A DNA stretch of 60,000 nt, from NCBI RefSeq assembly GCF_964355755.1, contig NC_092679.1, forward strand, positions 17,600,932-17,660,931, in the 5' to 3' direction. The first letter of the stretch is position 1; every line of letters starts with the position of its first letter. The position numbers and the translations under genes were made by a program. The stretch comes from Antedon mediterranea (Eukaryota > Echinodermata > Crinoidea > Comatulida > Antedonidae). Shown piece after piece: positions 1 through 10,760 of the stretch. The notes below the pieces were generated by a model, which worked only from the letters and a program-made list of their open reading frames with translations, was not told the DNA's origin and did not search any database.

Positions 1-195
1 TCAAGATATGAACAACTCCTAACATTTTTTCGACCAATTCTGGCATTGAAACTTGTGGACAATAGCGCTACCCATTTTGAATGGGCGCTAAACTACTTTC
101 ATTTACGTTGTATAAATGTTGATGCGTTTGCTAAAGCCATAAAGTTGATTACAAATGATTCAGAACTTTTTAATAAGATTCTTTACCAATTGTAA
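1..195 (+). CDS. C-terminal fragment of acidic SIM-containing protein (left copy)
   Basis: Frame 1 is open from the window edge to a TAA at 193-195 and encodes 64 residues. It is the mirror copy of the end of the gene at 4547-3819. I see one residue difference (Ser here, Ile in the right copy) about 43 residues before the stop. The 5' part lies outside the window. Whether it is expressed cannot be judged. Confidence 0.7.
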   Translation, partial: SRYEQLLTFFRPILALKLVDNSATHFEWALNYFHLRCINVDAFAKAIKLITNDSELFNKILYQL

Positions 196-442
196 TTTGT
201 ACAAATTTAAAATAATATCTTAACACTTTTCTAATTAATGTTACATATTTTTATAATTCTTATTTCTTTTCGGTAAATTTATTATTATTATGGTTGTAAA
301 TTATATTGAAATAGAATATGTGTTAAAATAAAGGTTGTGGTTTTTCTTTTAATAGCAACAACAACGAAAATGAATTTGATCTTTGCGTGTTATTTAAGTA
401 TTTTATTTATTTTTTAAATTTTCATTTGGGTGAATGAGGGTA

Positions 443-688
443 ATGAGTATGGATGAGTACTTAAGAAAAGTATATTACGATCCTAAGCATCCTGATAGTT
501 TTGGTGGTGTGGACCGACTTTATCAAAATGTAAAATACGATTTAAATATTACCAAGAGACAAGTTCAAGACTGACTGAGCAAGCAAGATACATATACATT
601 ACACAAATCCATTCAACGTAAATTCAAACGAAACTGGGTACTTGTAAGTGTTATTGATGAACAATGGGGAATGGATTTGGAAAAATAA
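443..688 (+). pseudogene. Broken integrase fragment, left arm (Maverick/adintovirus type)
   Basis: Reading from the ATG at 443 gives an N-terminal integrase-like segment with the motif YYDPKHPDSFGG near residues 9-20, then a segment rich in K/R containing LSKQDTYTLHK, then WGMDL. These match the region before the catalytic core of retrovirus-type integrases in Mavericks/Polintons and adintoviruses, as I know the family. An in-frame TGA at 572-574 interrupts the frame, and it stops again at 686-688, right where the catalytic core should begin. The D,D-35-E core was not found, so this cannot encode an active enzyme. Confidence 0.7.
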
Positions 689-1926
689 CGTGTATAAAAT
701 TTGATTCAGACAAACTGTTTGACTTTAAATTTCCAAAAATCAAAGGAAGTCAATTTTGAAATAGTTGGTAGCATGGTACAAGGAATCGGACTGGAAAAAA
801 TAACAACAACTAATCCTAACAAAATAACCCGTAAACCAAAATCTCACTCTCTACCATTCAAAAATGATGTAGCGATTTTTTCAAGCGGTATTGTCATGAA
901 CGTATTGAAAAGAAAATAGTTTTATTGTCAATGATTTGTCAAGTGTTTTATTTTAATTTCAATTACTGTTGTATTGTATTTAGTTTTACCCGTTCATGTT
1001 GGCATGATCAATATTTGCTCAAACTCCATTTTATCGTTATGTTTGTAGTATTTTATAGATTCCCGATCATCGTAATAATGATATAACTAGAATTCGTAAC
1101 CGTGTGTTAGATTCCACGCGTATTATATACATATTGTCTTACTTTAATTCCTTCTCTCGTTATTCACCCGATGTAGTTTGATCAAACAATTGTACCTGAG
1201 CCTGAAAGGTTAGTTGTTATGGTACAAGGAATCGGCCCGGAAAATAATTTGTTTTCTTTTCTGTTAAATTATTATTATGTTTGTGAATTGTGTATTGCAA
1301 TAGATTTGTTTAATGAAATTAAATTAATTAGGCCTATGTTTTGACTTAATTTACTGTCAGTGTAAATTTTTTAAAGTAGTTTTCCTACTTTAATTCACGG
1401 TAAATTTATTTATCGACTTAATTTAATTTGTTTTCTTTTCTGTTGTTGTTAAATGTAATTGCAAACACACGTAATAAATGATTGTGATTATAAATATTCT
1501 GTTTACTTCTTTTAATTTTAAACAGTACAATAGATCTGTAATGTAAAGTTATATTTTATATATAATAAGTAATATTACAAAAATAAACATACAAAATGTA
1601 TAAAGCATAGATTAATTAAATTTAAATACAATTTCTTTATTTCAAAATGAATTTCATTTTCTACGTGTTTTCAATTTTAAATCTTTTAAGAAAGACACAA
1701 TACGTACTGCTAAAAAAATAAAACGCACACAAAAGAAAACAAATTTGAGACGCACGATATGTAACGACGGTTTCAATAAAAAGGCATATTATAAATGTAT
1801 TTTTACCAAATTTATAAAGTAAAGGGTTATTATTGAGAAATATACATTTTAGATAAATGATAACACATCTAAAATTAATTAGAGAGATCAATACAATATG
1901 GTGTTCATAATAATTTGTTTTGATGA

Positions 1927-2385
1927 CTAGAGGAAACATCTGAAGACATTCAACAAAAAACAAGCGTTAACACCATACCAGTCACTAAGAATGCTACTAC
2001 TCTGAAAAAAACATCTCCCTTCCAGCACAGAAACAAATTCTGAACGAAAATAAAAAATAAAAATAATTAGTAAACGAAACACGCGCATTATAAATAAAAT
2101 GAATAATTTAAGAAAAAAAAAAAGAAACATACTAACCGATTTATCGTCATTACGAAGTTCAAATAACGAAAACTTTTCCTTGAAAAATTCACAAGAGACA
2201 CGTTTTACATTTTCTAACTGCATTTCAGTGTCACATTGTTTCGCAACACATGTACATACAACGAGTCCTGTCACAAATCTGCCGACATTTATTTTTTTAT
2301 CGCTCATCATTTGTTCTAATACATAATACAGCGCTTCCGAAGAAATATCTTTACACAATTCTAACACATTAAAATTGTTTTCCAA
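1927..2385 (-). CDS. Partial Bcl-2-like protein in palindrome centre
   Basis: The 152-codon frame contains a BH1-like segment, KINVGRFVTGLVVC, in which N-x-G-R matches the BH1 core of Bcl-2 proteins (usually N-W-G-R). It is preceded by a helix-like stretch, EALYYVLEQMM, as expected for the helices before BH1. There is no in-frame ATG at the 5' end: the first codon is TTG at 2385 and the first ATGs are at 2310 and 2307, so an upstream exon is probably missing where the palindrome arm begins. A GT donor (2136-2131) and AG acceptor (2004-2002) would remove 135 nt in frame. If that stretch is retained it encodes a very hydrophobic, Phe/Leu-rich segment that could be a membrane anchor. No clear BH2 was found. 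Viral and host Bcl-2 proteins control apoptosis at the mitochondrial membrane; that role here is inference. Confidence 0.5.
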   Translation of the reverse strand: MENNFNVLELCKDISSEALYYVLEQMMSDKKINVGRFVTGLVVCTCVAKQCDTEMQLENVKRVSCEFFKEKFSLFELRNDDKSVSMFLFFFLKLFILFIMRVFRLLIIFIFYFRSEFVSVLEGRCFFQSSSILSDWYGVNACFLLNVFRCFL

Positions 2386-2387
2386 CT

Positions 2388-4013
2388 TTTAAATTTAATT
2401 AATCTATGCTTTATACATTTTGTATGTTTATTTTTGTAATATTACTTATTATATATAAAATATAACTTTACATTACAGATCTATTGTACTGTTTAAAATT
2501 AAAAGAAGTAAACAGAATATTTATAATCACAATCATTTATTACGTGTGTTTGCAATTACATTTAACAACAACAGAAAAGAAAACAAATTAAGTTAAGTCG
2601 ATAAATAAATTTACCGTGAATTAAAGTAGGAAAACTACTTTTACAAATTTACACTGACAGTAAATTAAGTCAAAACATAGGCCTAATTAATTTAATTTCA
2701 TTAAACAAATCTATTGCAATACACAATTCACAAACATAATAATAATTTAACAGAAAAGAAAACAAATTATTTTCCGGGCCGATTCCTTGTACCATAACAA
2801 CTAACCTTTCAGGCTCAGGTACAATTGTTTGATCAAACTACATCGGGTGAATAACGAGAGAAGGAATTAAAGTAAGACAATATGTATATAATACGCGTGG
2901 AATCTAACACACGGTTACGAATTCTAGTTATATCATTATTACGATGATCGGGAATCTATAAAATACTACAAACATAACGATAAAATGGAGTTTGAGCAAA
3001 TATTGATCATGCCAACATGAACGGGTAAAACTAAATACAATACAACAGTAATTGAAATTAAAATAAAACACTTGACAAATCATTGACAATAAAACTATTT
3101 TCTTTTCAATACGTTCATGACAATACCGCTTGAAAAAATCGCTACATCATTTTTGAATGGTAGAGAGTGAGATTTTGGTTTACGGGTTATTTTGTTAGGA
3201 TTAGTTGTTGTTATTTTTTCCAGTCCGATTCCTTGTACCATGCTACCAACTATTTCAAAATTGACTTCCTTTGATTTTTGGAAATTTAAAGTCAAACAGT
3301 TTGTCTGAATCAAATTTTATACACGTTATTTTTCCAAATCCATTCCCCATTGTTCATCAATAACACTTACAAGTACCCAGTTTCGTTTGAATTTACGTTG
3401 AATGGATTTGTGTAATGTATATGTATCTTGCTTGCTCAGTCAGTCTTGAACTTGTCTCTTGGTAATATTTAAATCGTATTTTACATTTTGATAAAGTCGG
3501 TCCACACCACCAAAACTATCAGGATGCTTAGGATCGTAATATACTTTTCTTAAGTACTCATCCATACTCATTACCCTCATTCACCCAAATGAAAATTTAA
3601 AAAATAAATAAAATACTTAAATAACACGCAAAGATCAAATTCATTTTCGTTGTTGTTGCTATTAAAAGAAAAACCACAACCTTTATTTTAACACATATTC
3701 TATTTCAATATAATTTACAACCATAATAATAATAAATTTACCGAAAAGAAATAAGAATTATAAAAATATGTAACATTAATTAGAAAAGTGTTAAGATATT
3801 ATTTTAAATTTGTACAAATTACAATTGGTAAAGAATCTTATTAAAAAGTTCTGAATCATTTGTAATCAACTTTATGGCTTTAGCAAACGCATCAACATTT
3901 ATACAACGTAAATGAAAGTAGTTTAGCGCCCATTCAAAATGGGTAGCGATATTGTCCACAAGTTTCAATGCCAGAATTGGTCGAAAAAATGTTAGGAGTT
4001 GTTCATATCTTGA
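2388..4013 (-). repeat. Right arm of giant inverted repeat
   Basis: This is the reverse complement of 1-1626, with a 761-bp non-repeated centre (1627-2387). The sequence continues beyond 4013 into the rest of the acidic SIM protein gene, whose mirror image would lie left of the window. The inner edge of the arm is 3 bp from the start of the central Bcl-2-like frame. Confidence 0.95.
3326..3571 (-). pseudogene. Broken integrase fragment, right arm
   Basis: This is the mirror copy of the fragment at 443-688. It carries the same internal TGA (complement of 3440-3442) and the same premature end. Because both arms share the nonsense codon, the inactivation came before the inverted duplication, or the arms have since been homogenised by gene conversion. 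It lies downstream of, and in the same direction as, the acidic SIM protein gene, facing the palindrome centre. Confidence 0.7.
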
Positions 4014-4547
4014 GCCGTGAAAGTTATAACGTTCAACCATGTCCTTCAGAATGAATATAAATTCTTCTATGAAAACCTTCTCAATTGTTCTCATTATTTC
4101 TTTGTACTCAAGTTCGGTAGTTTCTTTCTTAATCTCCGCCTCCAGCACAGGGTTCAGGTACTCTTCCGCAAACACCCCATCTTCTACCTCATCTTCTACA
4201 TCGGCTTTTCTTGCCAGAAATAGGTGGTAGTCAACTACCGATGACGTGTCGTCGTATAAAATCCTCTCCTCTTCAGAAATTATTCTCGATATATAATGTT
4301 CGTCTTCTTCAGTATTAGATACATTATTGAAATCAACGTTCATTGGAGGTGGGGGTTGAATCGCCATTAAACACGTCATATCCCCCATCTCTTCCCTCAT
4401 CTCTTCCTCCTCCTCTGCTGTAAAATAGGCACCAGTCATAGCTAGTATGTCTTCGTCTTCAAATTCTGAATCACTGCTTATATATATAACATCTTCTTCG
4501 ACATCAGAGTCCATAGTAAGATCAATGATTTCAATCACGGAAACCAT
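3819..4547 (-). CDS. Acidic protein with tandem SUMO-interacting motifs
   Basis: This is an intact 242-residue frame from a true ATG at 4547. The first 35 residues carry two hydrophobic-plus-acidic motifs of SUMO-interaction type: VIEIIDLT (about residues 4-11) and VIYISSDSE (about 20-28). Next come a run of glutamates, a PPPPM stretch, another acidic region, and a helical C-terminal half (from about residue 130) rich in Leu, Ile, Phe and Tyr. Such motifs are common in nuclear regulators, including viral ones that act at PML-type bodies. I do not recognise the C-terminal fold. The last 65 codons lie in the inverted repeat and are duplicated at 1-195. It is the upstream neighbour of the broken integrase on the same strand, so it is probably a gene of the Maverick-like element. 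Confidence 0.55.
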   Translation of the reverse strand: MVSVIEIIDLTMDSDVEEDVIYISSDSEFEDEDILAMTGAYFTAEEEEEMREEMGDMTCLMAIQPPPPMNVDFNNVSNTEEDEHYISRIISEEERILYDDTSSVVDYHLFLARKADVEDEVEDGVFAEEYLNPVLEAEIKKETTELEYKEIMRTIEKVFIEEFIFILKDMVERYNFHGSRYEQLLTFFRPILALKLVDNIATHFEWALNYFHLRCINVDAFAKAIKLITNDSELFNKILYQL

Positions 4548-4734
4548 AGTAACTAGTTGTTGGTTTTTGGTCTGTCTTGTCGAGCGCTGTAGCGTTGTAG
4601 AATGAGGTAAAGATTACAAAATAATCGAGAGTTATATACAGTCAAAGGATTACATTCGGCATTTACTAAATTTGTTTCAGCCAATTGTCATTGTTGTATT
4701 TCCTGTCGGAACATTGGTCGAAGTGCAATCATAC

Positions 4735-5194
4735 TCATAAATCATTTTCTTCTTCGTCTAAATTACCTCTTTTGTTTCTTGCAATGCGGCAAATTTCTGC
4801 AACTGCCATGTCATTCTCTAATTGAAGTGTTTCTTCCCTTTCGTTATTACTACTTTCAATCAAAATACCGTACTGTAATACAAAATGTTGTTTATACAGT
4901 ATTAGACTAAATATCATATATTATTACCATTTTAAAAATAAATTTATAGAAATAGTAACTTACCATTTCATTACATAATTCGTTCTGATCATCAATTAAC
5001 TCTTCTATACATCGAATCTGAAAATTAAATAACAAGACCCCATGTAACAGACAGAACAAATTAAATCTTAATAACATTTGGAAAATAATATACGTAAATT
5101 TCTTTTTTTTTTCTTGTACAAATTGATTCAACTTACCAATTCATCGTTGTCATCAAGAATTTCTGACAAAAATTCCTCGTTACCACTAAGACTG
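4735..5194 (-). CDS. Small acidic three-exon gene, unknown function
   Basis: Three short frames are joined by good splice sites. The first exon ends at 5137 before GTAAGT, with an acceptor guessed at 5195-5197. The second is 4964-5017 (54 nt, between AG and GTAAGT). The third is 4735-4872, from an AG at 4873-4875 to a TGA at 4735-4737. The junctions between them are phase 0. The first two exons encode similar acidic modules (SEILDDNDEL and EELIDDQNEL), which suggests exon duplication. The last exon ends in a basic patch, ARNKRG, followed by an acidic tail. The 5' start was not found: the frame upstream of 5194 hits a stop, so another exon must exist or the gene is decayed. No family recognised. 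Confidence 0.4.
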
Positions 5195-5691
5195 CTGTTT
5201 TCAAATTATTGTTCATTACCGGTATGCACGTTAGAATTAATCTTTTAACCTCGTGTAACGGTAATACTTTGGAACTAGTACTAGAGTTTGAGTGACTTCG
5301 ATGTAATTGAAAACACTGACATAGAATTTCAAATAATACCCCTCCCCCCCCCCCGATATTTAAACATAACAAATTAATTTATGCATGACATCAGAAGATT
5401 ACCTTTTATTTACTTAATTGTACATACTTAAATAACCTTTATTTTCAAATCCTAAATATCCGGAAGAAAATGCCTTATGTCTTTGGATTATGTCGCCAAA
5501 GATCAAGCAAGACATACTTATTATATCACTTCATTATAGTCTTCTTTTTATTTTTGTCTTTGTTATAAAATACCCCGTATTAATTATATGTCGGAAGACA
5601 CCTTTAACATATATTGTTATATGCCCCGAAACACAATAACTATTGTTTCATACTTCCTAGTAATTTGTTTTTCAGTAATTTGTACATCTGA

Positions 5692-6530
5692 CTTATCTAT
5701 ATATAAATTTACGTAAGGGCAAAATTCGGTAAATCGCGCCTTACTTCTAGAATTTTCACTCGATGGTATGTAAAGTTGGTTCGTACTTTCGGTACTGATT
5801 TTAACCGCCTGATGTAACCCTGTTTACTAATTAAATTGAGTTAAATAATTAGTTATTGACGATTAAAACGAATTTAGGTTAAACGATTTGCCCCAAATAG
5901 GGGTGTTTTCCGATCGTGGTATACACTGTCTAATGGATGTCCGTCTTGAAAAATACCCGCCAAAAAAATGCGAGGAGGCTTCGCATTTTTCTATCTCCTC
6001 CTACGATAATTGTTTTTAATTGCTGAAAACCGGTTGAACAGCTAGAGTACACCATCATAATGTTGAAGACAGGCCGATTTTCTTTAAAAAATACTATTTT
6101 GATAGATTTAATATACGATTATACAAATGTATTGATTTGCGATGAATGGAACATCCCAATCTCTCAGTCTGCCAGAGTTTGGTTTAACACAAGTACTGTA
6201 GGTAAATTTATGAGCCCTTGAACACATACGGTAGGTAAATATATGGGCCCTTTGAGAATAAACTTGCAATACTTTGACAATACTGTAAATACCTATTAAC
6301 TATTTTTGGTCCTCATTTGAATCGAGCATTTCTTAGAATGTTCGTACTGTTAGATGTAATATAAAAATATATACAAATAAACTTTATTACTGAGACTGTG
6401 GATAGGCTCTACTGTTAGATATACAAATAAACTTTATACTGACAGTTCCTTCTCAACGTTTGTATTAATTAATAATTACCAAAAATATAAACGTCGTAGT
6501 GGTGTATCGTGACATGTACTTTAATATTTC
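5692..6530 (+). repeat. Dispersed repeat family R1, copy A
   Basis: It starts with a TATATAAATTTACGTAAGGG-type segment, continues through GCCCCAAATAGGGGTG and an AGGAGGCTTCGCATTT hairpin-like stretch, and ends near a run about 'acgtcgtagtggtgtatcgt'. The same order of blocks recurs at 8059-8930, with a partial copy at 6731-7100. I found no transposase, target duplication or terminal inverted repeat, so the class is unknown. Confidence 0.75.
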
Positions 6531-6730
6531 AATTGATTATGACAGTGATAGTTTTAACAAAGTATTAAATCGCAAATGTTTTAGGCCTACTGTATTTAGA
6601 GGTATATTATTTATAGGCCTATAAAACATGAACAAAATATTTCGTTACTCAGTGGATAAAGAATATATTTAAAAATTGTTCCTCTTTGTACCTATCCGCT
6701 TTCCCATCCCTCAACCCTAATGTTACATAG

Positions 6731-7100
6731 CGAGGAGGCTTCGCATTTTCTTATCTCCTCCTACGATAATTGTTTTTAATAGCTGAAAACCGGTTGAACA
6801 GCTAGAGTACACCATCATAATGTTGAAGACAGGCCGATTTTCTTTAAAAAATACTATTTTGATAGATTGCTAGAGTACACCATCATAATGTTGAAGACAG
6901 GCCGATTTTCTTTAAAAAATACTATTTTGATAGATTTAATATACGATTATACAAATGTATTGATTTGCGATGAATGGAACATCCCAATCTCTCAGTCTGC
7001 CAGAGTTTGGTTTAACACAAGTACTGTAGGTAAATTTATGAGCCCTTGGTTTAACACATACGGTAGGTAAATATATGGGCCCTTTGAGAATAAACTTGCA
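6731..7100 (+). repeat. Dispersed repeat family R1, copy B (partial)
   Basis: It covers the middle of copy A (about 5970-6260). It contains an internal tandem duplication of about 60 bp: the block beginning gctagagtacaccatcata occurs twice, near 6800 and 6869. Apparent open frames here are by-products of the repeat. Confidence 0.7.
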
Positions 7101-8058
7101 ATAGGTTCGGAAAATGTTAAAAACCAATTTCTATTATTTGAATCGGTAAACAGTTTCCATTTATTATACATTGATAATGAAACATGAAATATTCCTATTT
7201 ATGTCCCTCGAGGTTCATTACAATTTATATTTAGTAGTCCCACGGACTTCATCTTAGCCACTCCCCCGAGTTCTAAGGCCAAATTTATGATACCCTACTT
7301 TCTATGTAAGTTTAGTTACAGTTAGTTCTTGACGATAATACAACGAATTTAGGTTACACCCTTCGGCCGCGAAAACGTTTCTGTACAAATATGATACCGA
7401 TTGGCTTTATTTCATTCAACAGCGACCATAATCTCGCCAATTACAGGATAGATAAACTATTTTATTATTGATGTGCTTATAAATTAAGACTCATGTAAAC
7501 AGCTTGATTACATCATTTTACAGACAAACGAAACTTTTAAACCTACTGTTTCAATAACTGAGTATAATACTGTATACGTTTTCATAAGTAAGTGCATATA
7601 CATTTTCGTGTTTTCATTGACGAGATTGTAATAGTAACTTCAGTAACTATTACAGTACTTATTTATTATACGATACAAGACAATTGTATCTGACAGGTAC
7701 GTACATTATTCTAAAAAATAAGTCTAGATAGATCCCTTAGGCGTCATAAATCACAGGCCAACAAATCAGTACTCATGACAGAAATTCGACCCAGTTTGGT
7801 TCACACAAATGTTTACAGGAATTTCAACACCACAACCGATGATTTGCCCTAAATATTTAGGTAGACTACAGTTTAATTTTTCACTGAATAGGAGCTTGCA
7901 TTTCCGATTTTCATTTCGCAGAATGTCTAGGTCTATTTATTTAGTTTGGTTCTTATAATATATAAATACAATCAACTTTATTACTGCGGTTCCATCACCA
8001 CCACCACGTGTCGCCCAATTCCCGTACATACATTTCCATTTCTCCCTAATTTCTTTAA

Positions 8059-8930
8059 TCTATATATAAATTTACGTAAGGGCAAAATTCGGTAAATCGC
8101 GCGTTATTTCTAGAATGTGTACTCGATGGTATATAAAGTTGGTTATAATCTCGGTACTGATTTTAACCACCTGATGTAACCCTGTTTACTAATTAAATTT
8201 AGTTAGATAATTAGTTATTGACGATTAAAACGAATTTAGGTTCAACCATTTGCCCCAAATAGGGGTGTTTTCCGATCGTGGTATACACTGTCTAATGGAT
8301 GTCCTCATGAAAAATACCTGTACACAATAATACGAGGATACTTCGCATTTTCCTATCTCCTCCTACGATAATTGCTTTTAATAGCTGAAAACCGGTTGAA
8401 CAGCTCGAGTAGAGTATCATAATGTTGAAGACAGGCCGATTTTCTTTAAAAAATACTATTTTGATAGATTTAATATACGTTTATACAAATGTATTGATTT
8501 GCGATGAATGGAACATTCCAAATTATTTGGTTTAACCATGCTTGCATACCTCCATGATTTAACACAAGTAGGTCAATTTATGGGCCCTTTGAGAATAAAC
8601 ATAAATAGTATTGTAAAGCTATACAATACTGTAAATAGGTATTAACCACTTTTGATAGCCATTTGAATCGCAAATTTCTTATTGTGTGCGTTGGTAGGCC
8701 TACTGTTTATTATAATATAAACAAATATACTAATAAACTTTATTACTGTGAGTGTGGGTAGCCCCTACTTTTAGATTATAAACACATAATAATATAATAC
8801 TTTATTACTGACAGTTGCTTCACAACGTTTGTATTAATTAATAATTACAAAAAAATATAAACGTCGTGGTGGTGTATCGTTACATGTACTTTACTATTTC
8901 AATCGACTATGACAGTGACAATTTTAACAG
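8059..8930 (+). repeat. Dispersed repeat family R1, copy C
   Basis: This is a full-length relative of copy A in the same orientation, about 2.37 kb downstream, with scattered substitutions and small indels. The stretch between copies (7100-8059) holds no gene that I can see. Confidence 0.75.
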
Positions 8931-9202
8931 TTATTAAATCGGAAATGTTTTACTCTATTTAGTGTTATGTTATTTATAGGCCTATTAAAAAAAAAACCCA
9001 ACCCTCAATAATGTTAGATACAAAATACAAATTGGGTTTGTTTAAACATTTGGACTCATTTTGTGAGAAGTTTCTCTTTTGGAAGTAATTCGCACGGTGC
9101 TAATTTTGGTTGACTACATAAATACATAAATAAATGTTTTATAGTCATGCGGTACGTAGGCCTACATTTTGAAATCGCCAGTTTTTTTACGCTGAAATTA
9201 CT

Positions 9203-9468
9203 ATGTATTCGATAACCATATGTGGGCACGACCTAGATGGTACGCGAGCGAAGCGAGCGTACCATCTAGTCCACATAAATTAATTGTCCTTTATGGAATT
9301 CAGTATTGGTTTTGTTGTCTCTATTTCTGAATACCCCAATTAGGGGGACACTTCCGTTTTTGTTTAGTGTCCCAAAAAAGTCCCCGTCCGTGGATTCTAC
9401 TGTATTCGAGAACCATCTGTGAGCACCCCTAGATGGTACGCGAGCGAAGCGAGCGTGCCATCTAGTAC
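9203..9468. repeat. Direct repeat carrying a GCGAGCG hairpin
   Basis: Two related segments of about 65 bp begin near 9205 and 9402, 197 bp apart. Each ends in a hairpin whose arms read ctagatggtacgcgagcg and cgagcgtaccatctag. The second copy has one G for A in the right arm, which breaks the perfect stem. No coding frame in the area is convincing. Confidence 0.7.
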
Positions 9469-9976
9469 TTACAATTTTGCCTATATTTTGCCTGTAAACG
9501 CTATTTAAACTATTCATTCTTATCTTTTTGTTTTAGTCATTGTTATAATATCCGGATCAAATAACTTATGTCTTTGTATTATGTCGGCATACATCAAGCA
9601 AAAACCTCAATTAACTAGTTTTAATTAACCAGGTGCATCTTTATTGAATCCATGACTAATTCAAATCTTACAAAAACTATATTGTCTCACTTCCTTACCC
9701 TATGTTAACCATTGTATTATAATCCGAAACATAACACCTATTGACTTCAACCAATGTAAACCATTTGTTCTCATCACAAGCAACTAAATCACCATATCAT
9801 TTTTATTTAATATTTATTAATTTTATATTATAATGTATATTAATATATAACAAATCTATATAACAATTCTAGTTAAATGATATACTCTATTGTCTTATAC
9901 TATCCCCATTGTTAACCATTGTTATAACCACGACTGACTAGGCCTCCATGTACACTACTCATTCATTATTTTTTTT

Positions 9977-10284
9977 ATATAACATCTAAATAGATTCCTG
10001 TCATTTGAATCAAATTAAAGGTAGCCCTAGCCTGGCCTTCATTTAATTCACATTGGCCTAGCCTAATAATAACAGACCTAGTACACAATAGGTGGCGCTG
10101 TTGAAGTTCAAAGGCAATAGTCCGTAAAAAACAAAATATTTCCAAACGCGAAAACGCGAAAAGATTTTTTTTCCGTACACGAAAAAAAGTACTAGTAAAC
10201 AATCGTTTAATAGTGCGTACTATTGAACGCCATGTGACCCACATTCGTTCAATCAATTGACAGGAATCTATTTAGGTGTTATAT
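9977..10284. mobile_element. Foldback MITE with 27-bp terminal inverted repeats
   Basis: The terminal repeats at 9977-10003 and 10258-10284 are near-perfect inverted copies (ATATAACATCTAAATAGATT and its complement with one or two changes). The inside has no open frame with recognisable coding content. The target duplication is not clear. Confidence 0.7.
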
Positions 10285-10760
10285 AATATCCTTTATAAGT
10301 ATCCTATAAACTTGATTAAAGGGTAGCTCCGGCTTCTACAGAGTCAACTTCTTTGGATCGACAAAAAGAATATTAATTTTTATCTTATCGTAATATTTAT
10401 GTAGCACCATTTTTCCGTTCTGCTTAACCGCTGACGAAAAACAAGTGAGGTTTTTTTTTTATCAATGTTGTTCCAAACTTTTATATTTTATAATAAACAA
10501 TAGAAAGTAGTCCGGAACTACTTTTTAAGCATCCTTTTTTTTTAAACTTGATTAATTACATAATAATACTTTCATGATATTAGTAAAACATTGAAGTAGC
10601 TAAATTAGCATTGTCACCATAGAGATTATAATGTTGTAACTAGTGACAATTCAAGCGTGGCACAATGCTGGTAATTAATTTAATAATGAATATTATACAA
10701 TATAGTGACTGTTAGTTGAATGGAGAGTGCAACAGTCAACGAATAGCAATATTCGTTCCA

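Larger units (their letters stand above)
1..1626 (+). repeat. Left arm of giant inverted repeat
   Basis: Each base at position n in this arm pairs with position 4014-n on the other side, checked at several points along the arm. Identity is very high. I noticed only a few substitutions, for example near 63-66, near 1370-1375 and near 1420. The arm runs off the left edge, so its true length is more than 1626 bp. Pairing breaks at about 1626/2388. Confidence 0.95.
1..5195. mobile_element. Maverick/Polinton (adintovirus-like) remnant in palindromic form
   Basis: Four things occur together: an integrase fragment of the type found in Mavericks/Polintons and adintoviruses (443-688, repeated at 3326-3571), a Bcl-2-like reading frame (1927-2385), an acidic protein with SUMO-interacting motifs (3819-4547), and a very long inverted repeat centred near base 2007. 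Mavericks and adintoviruses are known to encode retrovirus-type integrases, and adintoviruses often carry Bcl-2-like genes. No DNA polymerase B, capsid, ATPase or protease gene is visible, so this is an end fragment or rearranged relic. The left side runs off the window. The right limit is not defined by a target duplication that I can see; I stop it at the small acidic gene, whose membership is an inference. Confidence 0.6.

Noticed and set aside
701-919. 72-codon frame, with an identical mirror copy at 3095-3313, as a gene
   Set aside because: It starts at TTG with no ATG, matches no family that I know, and appears twice only because of the inverted repeat. It may be decayed integrase-gene sequence.
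1-4013. Palindrome as a simple assembly foldback
   Set aside because: The arms differ at several positions and the centre holds distinct sequence, so a pure copy artefact is less likely. It is not excluded without long reads.
5692-8930. LTR retrotransposon with copies A and C as long terminal repeats
   Set aside because: No gag/pol frame lies between, a partial third copy lies inside, and no TG...CA ends or target duplication were seen.
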